Below, in pieces: positions 1-5,954 of a DNA stretch of 5,954 nucleotides. Source of the stretch: Bacteroidales bacterium (GTDB lineage Bacteria > Bacteroidota > Bacteroidia > Bacteroidales > Dysgonomonadaceae); the NCBI GenBank assembly GCA_012798745.1, contig JAAZMQ010000378.1, forward strand, positions 1 through 5,954, in the 5' to 3' direction. The position numbers were made by a program, and so were the translations under genes. Every line of letters starts with the position of its first letter. Positions within the stretch are counted from its first letter, which is position 1. The notes below the pieces were generated by a model. It saw only the letters and a list, made by a program, of their open reading frames with translations, was not told the DNA's origin and searched no databases.

Positions 1-503
1 ATTGCAGCCTCAATCATATGTCCCGCACAATACATCTCGTGTTTATCCATGTTTGTCCAGCGTTTGTCCAATCCCGTAAGCGTATAAAATGTATTGATAT
101 AGCCATCAGGTTGTTGAGCTGCAGCAATTTTATCGATCCACTCATCTGCTTTTTTTTCTAATTCCGGATTAGGATTATTGATCAGACTATAAGCCATTCC
201 CTCCAATGCTTTATAGACATCGGAATCATCAAAAAAAATACCCGAATGCACTCCGGTTCCTTTAGCCGCATTTTCAAAATTACGAATCCTTCCTGTTTTG
301 TGTTCGATCTGATCTATACAAACAGGCAAAGTTATGGCTACATGACTTTTTAGTCGTGGGGACCAAAAATTATCCGTTATCGAGACTTGCGAAAAATCCA
401 CGGATGCGATTTTGTCAAAACATCGGTTATCCTTACTTGATGTTTTGCAGCCCAAAAATAGTAACAAACCAAATTGAACTAATACTAATGTTATTTTTTT
501 CAT
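1..503 (-). CDS. GH127 (DUF1680) beta-L-arabinofuranosidase-like lipoprotein, N-terminal part
   Basis: This is the first 167 codons of a gene that continues past the left edge of the window. The family removes terminal beta-L-arabinofuranose from plant glycans such as extensin or pectin side chains. The start is the ATG at 503, with an A-rich leader (AATTAAAAA) and no Shine-Dalgarno. Residues 1-19 form a lipoprotein signal: KK, a hydrophobic core, then FLGC with Cys19 as the likely lipidated residue, which implies a membrane-anchored enzyme. Family landmarks visible are NFWSPR (45-50), GIFFDDSDVYK (88-98), AAQQPDGYINT (128-138) and KHEMYCAGHMIEAA (154-167), which belong to the N-terminal part of the (alpha/alpha)6 barrel. 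The catalytic cysteine and zinc-site residues known in the family lie further on and cannot be checked. The related family GH146 is an alternative. The family call is confident; the exact substrate is inferred. Confidence 0.88.
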   Translation of the reverse strand, partial: MKKITLVLVQFGLLLFLGCKTSSKDNRCFDKIASVDFSQVSITDNFWSPRLKSHVAITLPVCIDQIEHKTGRIRNFENAAKGTGVHSGIFFDDSDVYKALEGMAYSLINNPNPELEKKADEWIDKIAAAQQPDGYINTFYTLTGLDKRWTNMDKHEMYCAGHMIEAA

Positions 504-542
504 TTTTTAATTATTTGTTTATGGAGGTACTGCTTATCAATA

Positions 543-584
543 ATTCCAATCGTACTGCAAATTTCTGCCGCAGCACGATTGAAT
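543..584 (-). promoter_or_regulatory. Long hairpin in the likely 5' leader of the GH127 gene
   Basis: The arms 543-558 and 570-584 are inverted repeats of about 15-16 bases around an 11-base loop. On the minus strand they read ATTCAATCGTGCTGC and GCAGTACGATTGGAAT. The single internal mismatch is a G-U wobble in minus-strand RNA but an A-C mismatch in plus-strand RNA, and there is one bulged base near the outer end. The orientation therefore favours a structure in the minus-strand transcript, about 40 nt before the GH127 start codon. No U-tract follows it, so it does not look like a simple terminator. A leader structure affecting RNA stability or translation, or a protein-binding palindrome, are both possible. 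Confidence 0.5.
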
Positions 585-627
585 AATATTTTTGTTTACC
601 GTTTTTCTGCACGTTAATAATAAGGAG

Positions 628-635
628 CAAATTTA
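628..635 (-). promoter_or_regulatory. Possible Bacteroidota -7 element upstream of the GH127 gene
   Basis: The minus strand reads TAAATTTG, a full match to the Bacteroidota -7 consensus TAnnTTTG. No TTTG-type -33 element sits at the usual 19-21 base spacing; the nearest TTTG copies are 7 and 35 bases upstream. If used, it would give a leader of roughly 120 nt that contains the 543-584 hairpin. An eight-base AT-rich match can arise by chance, so this is weak. Confidence 0.25.
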
Positions 636-938
636 TAAAAAACAAAAGAGGATACTTGGTATGCGCATCACAAACCGTCGTGTCCGGATGTAATTTGCCC
701 TTGTTTCTGCGATAGAACGCGATGGTATCACCTATCCACTTGCATTAACTAATTGAACTTACAGCGAATTGCTTATCCGGTATCGCAAATTATTATTTAA
801 TCCCAATATTTGCAGTCAAGTTCAAAAAAACAGTCATTCACCAAAGAAAAACAATATTCTTTTAATTATTATCACTAAGACTCTCCTGCAACGTGGACCA
901 AAAAATGAAAGCTTTCTGAGAGAAATCAAACTTTTTAT

Positions 939-3272
939 TCACAGTTGAAAATCCGTTTCCCCTTTAAAATAGGATTTGGGAGGTATTATTTTTGAAGCAT
1001 TATCGCTCTTATTCAAAAGAATGTAGGTTGAATTATATTCTTCTTTCCCAACAACTCTAATTTTAACTGCAAATAATTGGCTTTCTATTTTGGGTAACTT
1101 GATTTTTATAGAAGGTCCCTTTACATTTTGAAAGCCATTAGCACCATTAAAATCCCAATCCAATAGATTTAATTCTTTCCCTTTATCGTAAATAAGCACA
1201 ACTGAAACTCTGGCCGGTTCCACTTTCGAGTAAGTATCGTTTAGCATAAAAACGTCACAAGAAAATTCCTCTTCCTTTTCCCACTGAAATTTTGGGAAAC
1301 GAATACTTGCCAATATAGGCCGACAAGCATTGGCGACATGATAATAAGCAGGTTTTGGATCGTTTGGCCAATTAATCAGACTGTTATTTGCGGCAGTAGG
1401 CCAGGGTTCTTGGAAACACCAATTAAGAGCCATGCTGCAATAAGGCCTTTGCCTTCGGGCTTCTTCATAAATAAATTTAACCCCTTCGCATTGCAATAAT
1501 TGACTGTATGAAACAAGTTCTTCCAATGAACCTATTTCCCCAAAATAATATTCAAGAGTGGGTAATTCAAGCCAACTATCTTCTTGCCAAGCATATAATC
1601 CATGATGAAATTCCCATGCAGTATCTTCTCTCGGAGGAAATAATTGATCAGAAGGTATAAAACTTTTTAAAACGCTTAAATTCGAAACCCCGGGTACTCC
1701 AAACTCTGAATAGGCACTGAAGTTGGACATCGACATCCATTGAAAAACATCTTCTCTTGTGTTCTTGTCATAAAAAAGATAATGACCATGCCCCATCCCA
1801 TATAAAGGAGACGTATACATAAAAGGAGTGGATGGATCCAATCGAAAACAAAGGGAATTTAGCAATCGTAATGCCAAGGATTGATCAGTCATTCCACTCC
1901 AACTGTTGAATAATTCATTACCACCACACCAAATGGCCAAACATGCATGCTTTTTTACTCTCTTGATTATTGACGTTGCTTCTTGCTCCAGTACTTTTAA
2001 ATATTTTTCGTCATTGCTGTAGTTATTACAGGCTAAAGGAAATTCTTGCCATATCAATATGCCGTTTTCATCGCATAGATCAAAAAAAGATTCTTTATTT
2101 ACAATCCCTCCACCCCAAACCCTCAAAATATTAAAATTTGCTCGTTTCGCCAATAAAATTTGCTCGTTATATCGTTCAGGGGTAATTAGCCCTACAAATA
2201 TTTCGGGATGCACCCAATTAGTGCCTTTTGCGAAAATCCGTCGATTGTTAATCTCCAATTGAGCGGGAAAAGGATCTCGCGTTTTGGGAAAATTGACATT
2301 AACCATCTCGGCACCTTCATTCTTTACCAATTTAATTTGTCTAAAACCTATTCTGTCAACGTCTTTTTGAATAAAATTACCGGAGGAATCCATTAAATGA
2401 ATTTCACTTAAATACAGATGGGGTTCACCATAGCCGACCGGCCACCATAATAAAGGATGCATTAATGTAAATTGAAGCCGTTGACTATCCGTGGAAAATC
2501 TTCCTTTGTGATGAAATACTATTTCACCCGTCGGGTCTTTTAAAAAATATTCAAACTTTTTCCCTTCAAGACAAGAACCTTTTAAATCTATACTAATGTC
2601 TGCAATAGACAAATCCTCATTTAACTTATAACTGATATCCGAATCTGTAACCCGGGAAACATTCCTAACTACTAAATAAGTTTCGTCCCAAATCCCCCGA
2701 GTAACTAATCGAGGGTGCCAATCCCAACCGTAACTTACTGCCGGTTTAACACTTTCACGGGCATTTTGACGATAACTTTCCGTTTTCCTTTGATAAGATA
2801 CACCTGTCTTAGGAACCGGGAAAACAATAATCCTTAGTTCGTTTTCTTCTTTCAAATAGTCTGTCAAATCCAAATCAACATAACTAAACATGCCTTCCTG
2901 TTCTTTTATCGGAATGTCGTTTAGGATAATTTTGAATGAATAATCAATTCCTTTGGAAAAAAAGAACACTCGTTGATCAGGAGAAAATGAGGGTTTTTTG
3001 AAAAAAGCCTTATAAGTAAAATAATAATCTTCCATCCAATCAAATTGCTGAACATTGTTGTCATACCAATAAGGTTGTTTGTAATTTTCAGCCTTCATTA
3101 CGTCTAATTGCACAGCCCCCGGAACTGTTGCAGCCATCCATTTATGAGGCTCTGAATGTTCATCCTTGTGATATCCGATTTGCCAATCGAGAATCATTGC
3201 CTTTTCTTTTCCATAACAGGGAAAACTAAATAGCATAACTATAATGGCAATAAATTTTATTATGTCTTTCAT
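939..3272 (-). CDS. Exported GH2 beta-mannosidase-like glycoside hydrolase
   Basis: This complete 777-residue enzyme is the usual size for GH2 beta-mannosidases, which release terminal beta-linked mannose by a retaining mechanism. I chose the ATG at 3272 because it forms an ATGA overlap with the stop of the preceding gene, has GGAG just upstream, and starts a normal Sec signal (MKDIIKF, hydrophobic core, cleavage near CYG at 19-21). The in-frame ATG at 3281 would add MEQ. Numbered from 3272, a sugar-binding jelly roll (about 25-200) ends in the signature SYGWDWHP (180-187). An Ig-like domain follows (about 205-315), then a TIM barrel (about 335-640) with GTNWVHPE (350-357), RVWGGG (384-389), acid/base Glu453 in WCGGNE and probable nucleophile Glu523 in SEFG, then a C-terminal beta domain. 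No lipobox is seen, so it is probably a soluble periplasmic or secreted enzyme. SEFGVPG around the nucleophile differs from the SEYGFQS type, so another GH2 exo-activity is possible. Confidence 0.9.
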   Translation of the reverse strand: MKDIIKFIAIIVMLFSFPCYGKEKAMILDWQIGYHKDEHSEPHKWMAATVPGAVQLDVMKAENYKQPYWYDNNVQQFDWMEDYYFTYKAFFKKPSFSPDQRVFFFSKGIDYSFKIILNDIPIKEQEGMFSYVDLDLTDYLKEENELRIIVFPVPKTGVSYQRKTESYRQNARESVKPAVSYGWDWHPRLVTRGIWDETYLVVRNVSRVTDSDISYKLNEDLSIADISIDLKGSCLEGKKFEYFLKDPTGEIVFHHKGRFSTDSQRLQFTLMHPLLWWPVGYGEPHLYLSEIHLMDSSGNFIQKDVDRIGFRQIKLVKNEGAEMVNVNFPKTRDPFPAQLEINNRRIFAKGTNWVHPEIFVGLITPERYNEQILLAKRANFNILRVWGGGIVNKESFFDLCDENGILIWQEFPLACNNYSNDEKYLKVLEQEATSIIKRVKKHACLAIWCGGNELFNSWSGMTDQSLALRLLNSLCFRLDPSTPFMYTSPLYGMGHGHYLFYDKNTREDVFQWMSMSNFSAYSEFGVPGVSNLSVLKSFIPSDQLFPPREDTAWEFHHGLYAWQEDSWLELPTLEYYFGEIGSLEELVSYSQLLQCEGVKFIYEEARRQRPYCSMALNWCFQEPWPTAANNSLINWPNDPKPAYYHVANACRPILASIRFPKFQWEKEEEFSCDVFMLNDTYSKVEPARVSVVLIYDKGKELNLLDWDFNGANGFQNVKGPSIKIKLPKIESQLFAVKIRVVGKEEYNSTYILLNKSDNASKIIPPKSYFKGETDFQL

Positions 3273-4534
3273 TTGCTCCATATCATTTTGATTGTCTCTT
3301 CCACGTTTTTCCCTTCAGGACAAAGCGGGCCCTTCGTATTAGCACGAAATCGATTGGTTGCTGCTCCTGTAATTACCCTGCTCCCCGGCATTTGAAGATA
3401 ACCATTGGGATCAATCTTTCTGACCCAATCATGGGCATATTCCAAAAATTCCTTGCGATAAGCCTCGGGTTGAAGAGAAAACCACGTTATCTCATCATAC
3501 CCCCATACAAAATGATCTGCCAAATTGCATGACCCCGGATGATCGCTGATCCCGAAATTATCAAATTCAACAAGATAAAGGCTGTGCTCACAATGCCAAC
3601 CGCTCGGAGTAGTCCCTCCCTTAGTCCTCCCATAAATGGCATCCAAATAATATTTTTTAAGTTCGGCCTTTTGCGGATACTGACAGATTTCCTTTGGTCG
3701 CATCGGAAAAGAAACAAAATCGAACAGTAATTTCCCATTTACAACAATCCCACCAGAAGGTAAGTGACCATCGCACAAAACGGTACCCCGTCTCGCAATA
3801 TCCATTGCTGTCTCTCTAACTCGGGTAAGAAGATCATCCCATGCCGCATAGTTATTGTCCTTATCTGTCATTGCCATGAGTTCAACTTGACCAAAATGAA
3901 TCGCCTCTATGCCTATTTCCATATATTCCCTTGCCATAAAATAAAAAAACATCCTCGTTTCAAGCCGGGAAATATCGGGAACACTAGCCCCTGATCCCCA
4001 ATGATCAACAAATTGACCGTTTGGATTTAACATATCGGCATACGAAAAATTCCTTTCTTCAACAGCCAACCCAAACTCTTCGAACACCCAGGCAGGAACA
4101 GCAACAGAATTTACCTTGGTCGACACAATCTCGAATATCGCAGCCTGAAAAATTATATCCGGATCATCCCGGTGCATCTCCCGAATTATTCGTTCGGCAT
4201 TAGCAAGAAAAGCAGGATTGTTAAAATTCTGGGGAGTATCCCATGAATAAATAGATCGTCCTATAAATTTGGCTCCTATGTTTTTAAGCATTCGAATATC
4301 GTCTTCTTTATAACGATAAATTCCATCATTATAAAAACCTTCACTTGTTAAAAATTCAGCCTGAGTTATACTCCTCGAAAGATAACTTTCCAAAACATTC
4401 CGAGATATGATCCCATTATTCATTTCATAACTTCTTTCCTCTGGACCGCAAACAATATCATCCTGTGGAATTTTGTCATTACCGCACATAAATAAAAAAA
4501 GACATAAAGGTAAAATAAATACAAAACGTTTCAT
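3269..4534 (-). CDS. Exported protein of unknown family, possibly a TIM-barrel glycosidase
   Basis: I do not recognise the family of this 421-residue protein. Residues 1-17 are an export signal (MKR, hydrophobic core). Cys17 in FLFMCGND could be a lipidation site, but Met at -1 is atypical. The body has alternating hydrophobic strands and amphipathic helices: KNIGAKFIGRSIYSW (84-98), DIIFQAAIFEIV (126-137), GIEAIHFGQVELM (208-220), GTVLCDGH (250-257), SLYLVEFDNFG (318-328) and YLQMPGSR (379-386). This reads like a (beta/alpha)8 barrel. Glu218 and Glu323 sit at the ends of predicted strands and would suit an acid/base and nucleophile pair of clan GH-A type, with His213, Asp255, His257 and many Trp residues nearby. 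That is inference from pattern only. The gene is first in an operon: its TGA overlaps the ATG of the GH2 gene, so the two are probably translated together. The start at 4534 follows an A-rich leader. Confidence 0.85.
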   Translation of the reverse strand: MKRFVFILPLCLFLFMCGNDKIPQDDIVCGPEERSYEMNNGIISRNVLESYLSRSITQAEFLTSEGFYNDGIYRYKEDDIRMLKNIGAKFIGRSIYSWDTPQNFNNPAFLANAERIIREMHRDDPDIIFQAAIFEIVSTKVNSVAVPAWVFEEFGLAVEERNFSYADMLNPNGQFVDHWGSGASVPDISRLETRMFFYFMAREYMEIGIEAIHFGQVELMAMTDKDNNYAAWDDLLTRVRETAMDIARRGTVLCDGHLPSGGIVVNGKLLFDFVSFPMRPKEICQYPQKAELKKYYLDAIYGRTKGGTTPSGWHCEHSLYLVEFDNFGISDHPGSCNLADHFVWGYDEITWFSLQPEAYRKEFLEYAHDWVRKIDPNGYLQMPGSRVITGAATNRFRANTKGPLCPEGKNVEETIKMIWSK

Positions 4535-4592
4535 AATTTTTTAAATATTGTACAAGTTAATAATTGAATAAAGAATAATATTATATAATCAC

Positions 4593-4630
4593 TGTAAGCT
4601 ACCCCTTTTTAGGACAGTCTTTGATTAGAC
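4593..4630. repeat. Terminal inverted repeat of the IS, orfB-side end
   Basis: On the plus strand this runs from TGTAAGCTACCCC through TAGGACAGT (4610-4618) to TTAGAC (4625-4630). The same TAGGACAGT, six bases, TTAGAC arrangement is found in inverted orientation at 5921-5941. The outermost base is inferred from the TG rule of IS3-family ends. Confidence 0.7.
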
Positions 4631-4670
4631 TGCTAAATTAGTGATTTATGTATTTAATGTTATGATGTCG

Positions 4671-4797
4671 GACAGATTTTTGATAAGCCATTCCCAATAC
4701 TAGACGATTCAGCGGGCAAGACTGCCCGTAAGGGCACTCGTTTTGGCCTTGCCCGCTGTAGCGGCCAGTATTACCTTTGCTTGTCAGAACATCTGTC
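4671..4797. repeat. Nested imperfect palindrome in the non-coding tail of the IS
   Basis: Several inverted-repeat pairs are stacked symmetrically. The outer arms 4671-4688 and 4779-4797 match at about 16 of 19 positions (GACAGAT..AAGC). The next pair is AATACT (4696-4701) with AGTATT (4767-4772). The core is an 11-base perfect match, CAGCGGGCAAG (4710-4720) with CTTGCCCGCTG (4748-4758). Innermost is TGCCC-GTAA-GGGCA (4723-4736). In plus-strand RNA two mismatches of the outer arms become G-U pairs and the inner loop GUAA is a GNRA tetraloop, so the plus-strand fold is the better one. The right arm overlaps the orfB stop codon. It could be a strong transcription barrier at the end of the IS, a cruciform, or a small element nested in the IS. 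Confidence 0.7.
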
Positions 4798-5584
4798 ATA
4801 CTGCTTCCTTTCGTTTTATCGGTTCTTTTTTATACTCGAAGGGCGTCATGTTGTCCAACGCCTCATGCGGTCGTTCTTCGTTGTAGTCTTTCCGCCAGGC
4901 CTCAGTCAGTTCGATGACTTCAGACAAGTTTCGAAAAATATATCTGTCAAGTACAGCCCTTCTGTAGCTTCCGTTGAAGCGTTCAATGTAACCATTCTGA
5001 GTGGGTTTGCCTGGCTGAGTATACATGATGTTTATCTCATTACCTTTGCACCAATCTTTGAACACCCGAGAGATAAACTCGGGACCATTGTCGCAGCGTA
5101 TGTTCTTTGGTTTGCCATTAAGCCATATGATTTTTTCCGGAACTTTAATGACACGCTTTGCCGGCATGGACATCGATATCTCCTGCGCTACGGCAATCTT
5201 GCAGGAATCATCTATGATGTTAAGAACACGGAACTGCCTTCCGCACTCAATCCTGTCACTGATAAAGTCAATTGACCAGGTTACATTGGGCTCTTCAGGC
5301 ATAACCGGAGGGTTCTTAACCCTTGCAGGCAGACGTTTCTTCAATCGGCTTCGTTTCTCATAGTGCATTGCCTTGTAAACCCTGTAAACCTTCTTGTGAT
5401 TCCATGGCTTACCCTCACGCCTCAACCTTGAATAAATTTTCCAGAAGCCATCACCGAACTCGGCGGCAGCACGGATTGCCTCTTCAACTTCAGTGTCATC
5501 TTTCTTGTCAGTATAATAGAAGTAGGAGCGATGGATGTCCATCAACTTGCACACCCGAGAGATGCTTACACCATATTCTTCCAC
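4796..5584 (-). CDS. IS3-family transposase OrfB, DDE integrase core
   Basis: This is the catalytic half of the transposase, which cuts and joins the IS ends. As an independent frame it starts at a GTG (5584) and encodes 262 residues, but it is more likely made as a fusion with OrfA by -1 frameshifting. The -1 frame is open from the slippery run at 5626-5633 into this frame, giving a fusion of 363 residues. Residues 43-75 form the HTH_21-like region (GFWKIYSRLRREGK..KKVYRVYK). The rve core carries Asp106 (WSIDF), Asp165 (RCDNGPEF) and Glu201 (NGYIERFN). The 35 residues between the second Asp and the Glu are the DD(35)E hallmark. The C-terminal YNEERPHEALDNMTPFEY is typical of the family. Nothing key is missing. 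Confidence 0.93.
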   Translation of the reverse strand: MEEYGVSISRVCKLMDIHRSYFYYTDKKDDTEVEEAIRAAAEFGDGFWKIYSRLRREGKPWNHKKVYRVYKAMHYEKRSRLKKRLPARVKNPPVMPEEPNVTWSIDFISDRIECGRQFRVLNIIDDSCKIAVAQEISMSMPAKRVIKVPEKIIWLNGKPKNIRCDNGPEFISRVFKDWCKGNEINIMYTQPGKPTQNGYIERFNGSYRRAVLDRYIFRNLSEVIELTEAWRKDYNEERPHEALDNMTPFEYKKEPIKRKEAV

Positions 5585-5619
5585 TATCTCTCCTGCCGGT
5601 TCCTTCTTTACCTCGGGCT

Positions 5620-5886
5620 CTAGAGTTTTTTTTCGATGATCTCCTTCAGTATCTTGTTGTCGAGAGCAAGATCAGCATACATCTGTTTCAACTTGCGGTT
5701 CTCATCTTCCAACTCTTTGAGACGTTTAACTTGATTGATCTCCATTCCACTATACTTGGACTTCCAATTATAAAGGGTTGCCCTGGAAATGTTGTATTCA
5801 CGCGCTACAACTACGGCATCCACTCCACTTTCTAACTGATGGACAGCCTTTACTTTCTCTGACTCGCTGTGTACTTTCTTTTTCAT
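5620..5886 (-). CDS. IS3-family transposase OrfA, DNA-binding subunit
   Basis: The 88-residue OrfA binds the IS ends and forms the N-terminal part of the OrfAB fusion. I chose the ATG at 5886 because AAAGGAA lies 5-11 bases upstream; the open frame continues to a TTG at 5907, which would add seven residues and is less likely. Residues 11-45 form a helix-turn-helix of the HTH_Tnp_1 type (AREYNISRATLYNWKSKY at 28-45). Residues 53-88 are a leucine zipper with Leu59, Leu66, Leu73 and Leu80 exactly seven apart, used for multimerisation. The frame ends at TAG (5620-5622), four codons after the start of the slippery A-run, so the unshifted product is OrfA alone, which in this family usually limits transposition. 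Confidence 0.92.
   Translation of the reverse strand: MKKKVHSESEKVKAVHQLESGVDAVVVAREYNISRATLYNWKSKYSGMEINQVKRLKELEDENRKLKQMYADLALDNKILKEIIEKKL
5626..5646 (-). promoter_or_regulatory. Programmed -1 ribosomal frameshift site between orfA and orfB
   Basis: On the minus strand an AAGGAG (5646-5641) is followed by seven bases and then eight A residues (5633-5626). In the orfA frame the run reads GAA AAA AAA CTC TAG, which contains the heptamer A-AAA-AAA. A -1 shift gives AAA AAA ACT CTA GAG and continues without a stop into orfB. The upstream AAGGAG acts in known cases (dnaX, IS911) as an internal Shine-Dalgarno stimulator. I checked the register: orfB lies exactly in the -1 frame of orfA. I see no convincing strong stem-loop just downstream. 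Confidence 0.85.
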
Positions 5887-5904
5887 TGTTGTTCCTTTGC
5901 CAAA

Positions 5905-5912
5905 CAAAGTTA
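5905..5912 (-). promoter_or_regulatory. Probable -7 element of the transposase promoter
   Basis: The minus strand reads TAACTTTG, a full match to the Bacteroidota consensus TAnnTTTG, 18 bases upstream of the orfA ATG and just inside the terminal inverted repeat. The expected -33 region falls in the inverted repeat, where only a partial match (TTTC, with a 17-base gap) is seen. The position is right for the native IS promoter and would give a short leader. Confidence 0.45.
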
Positions 5913-5920
5913 ATAATTTT

Positions 5921-5954
5921 GTCTAACTCGAAACTGTCCTACAAATAGGGAAGG
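5921..5954. repeat. Terminal inverted repeat of the IS, orfA-side end (partial)
   Basis: Read on the minus strand it is CTTCCCTATTTG, then TAGGACAGT (5941-5933), six bases, then TTAGAC (5926-5921). It matches the left end in sequence and spacing, with one extra base in the C/T-rich outer part. The outermost bases lie beyond the window. Confidence 0.7.

Larger units (their letters stand above)
504..938. other. Intergenic region between the GH2 and GH127 genes, no gene seen
   Basis: These 435 bases separate the stop of the GH2 gene from the start of the GH127 gene. I find no convincing coding sequence on either strand. The one sizeable plus-strand frame here (from about 356) runs antisense over the GH127 start and has no recognisable content. 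The region is AT-rich and holds the hairpin at 543-584, a possible -7 element at 628-635, and a scattered inverted-repeat set (CCGGAT, TAATTTGC and TGCGATA at 684-714 against ATCCGG, TATCGCA and GCAAATTA at 775-792). The gap length suggests that the GH127 gene has its own promoter and is not simply the third gene of the upstream operon. Confidence 0.7.
4593..5954 (-). mobile_element. IS3-family (IS150-like) insertion sequence, right tip cut by the window
   Basis: The element contains orfA and orfB in overlapping frames with a -1 slippery site, and both ends share the core TAGGACAGT, six bases, TTAGAC in inverted orientation. The left end (downstream of orfB) most likely starts at the TG at 4593, giving TGTAAGCTACCCC, the TG-plus-C-rich start usual for IS150-type elements. 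The right end (upstream of orfA) reads CTTCCCTATTTG up to the core, and the last few bases including its TG lie beyond 5954. Both ORFs appear intact and the catalytic residues are present, so the copy may be active. The target-site duplication cannot be checked. It lies 58 bases upstream of the 421-residue protein gene, with transposase genes pointing the same way. Confidence 0.9.

Noticed and set aside
356..586. Plus-strand frame of 76 codons over the GH127 start
   Set aside because: It is mostly antisense to the GH127 coding sequence and the hairpin. No family or ribosome binding site is seen.
907..916. Perfect 10-base palindrome GAAAGCTTTC
   Set aside because: It has no loop and no matching copy elsewhere in the gap. 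It is short and AT-rich, compatible with chance.
900..925. Possible terminator after the GH2 gene (TTTCT-CTC-AGAAA stem followed by six T on the minus strand)
   Set aside because: The stem is only five bases, nearly all A-U, and seven bases separate it from the T-run. It is too weak to call.
3487..3738. Minus-strand frame of 83 codons inside the 421-residue protein gene
   Set aside because: It overlaps the real gene in another frame, and its hydrophobic stretches arise from the same codons.
4781..5275. Plus-strand frame of 164 codons opposite orfB
   Set aside because: It is antisense to the DDE transposase, has no recognisable motif, and its length follows from the codon bias of the real gene.
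5323..5835. Plus-strand frame of 170 codons opposite orfA and orfB
   Set aside because: It is a low-complexity antisense shadow rich in Ser, Cys and His, crossing both transposase frames.

Overview
The window looks like a piece of a Bacteroidota chromosome, probably Bacteroidales-like. It is moderately AT-rich, its start codons follow A/T-rich leaders with little Shine-Dalgarno signal, there are matches to the Bacteroidota -7 element TAnnTTTG, and it carries exported glycan-degrading enzymes beside an IS3-family element. All genes I can support read on the minus strand. The long plus-strand open frames are antisense shadows.

Layout from right to left, the direction of transcription. (1) About 4593-5954 is an IS3-family (IS150-like) insertion sequence with orfA, orfB, a textbook -1 frameshift site between them, and matching terminal inverted repeats. 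Its right tip runs off the window. Between the orfB stop and the left tip is a roughly 200-base tail holding a 127-base nested palindrome. (2) At 3269-4534 is an exported protein of 421 residues from a family I do not recognise. It is translationally coupled (ATGA overlap) to (3) a complete exported GH2 beta-mannosidase-like enzyme at 939-3272. (4) A gap of 435 bases (504-938) has no gene but holds a strong hairpin and a possible promoter. (5) At 1-503 is the N-terminal part of a GH127 (DUF1680) beta-L-arabinofuranosidase-like lipoprotein, cut by the window edge.

The enzyme genes look like part of a locus for breaking down a plant or other complex glycan in the periplasm or at the cell surface. 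GH127 enzymes remove beta-L-arabinofuranose and GH2 beta-mannosidases remove terminal beta-mannose. The unknown 421-residue protein is tied to the GH2 gene and may be a further glycosidase or a glycan-handling protein. No SusC/SusD pair or regulator is visible here. The IS lies only 58 bases upstream of the two-gene operon, so it may have separated these genes from their promoter or may now supply read-through transcription.

The best candidates for something undescribed are the 421-residue protein and the nested palindrome in the tail of the IS.
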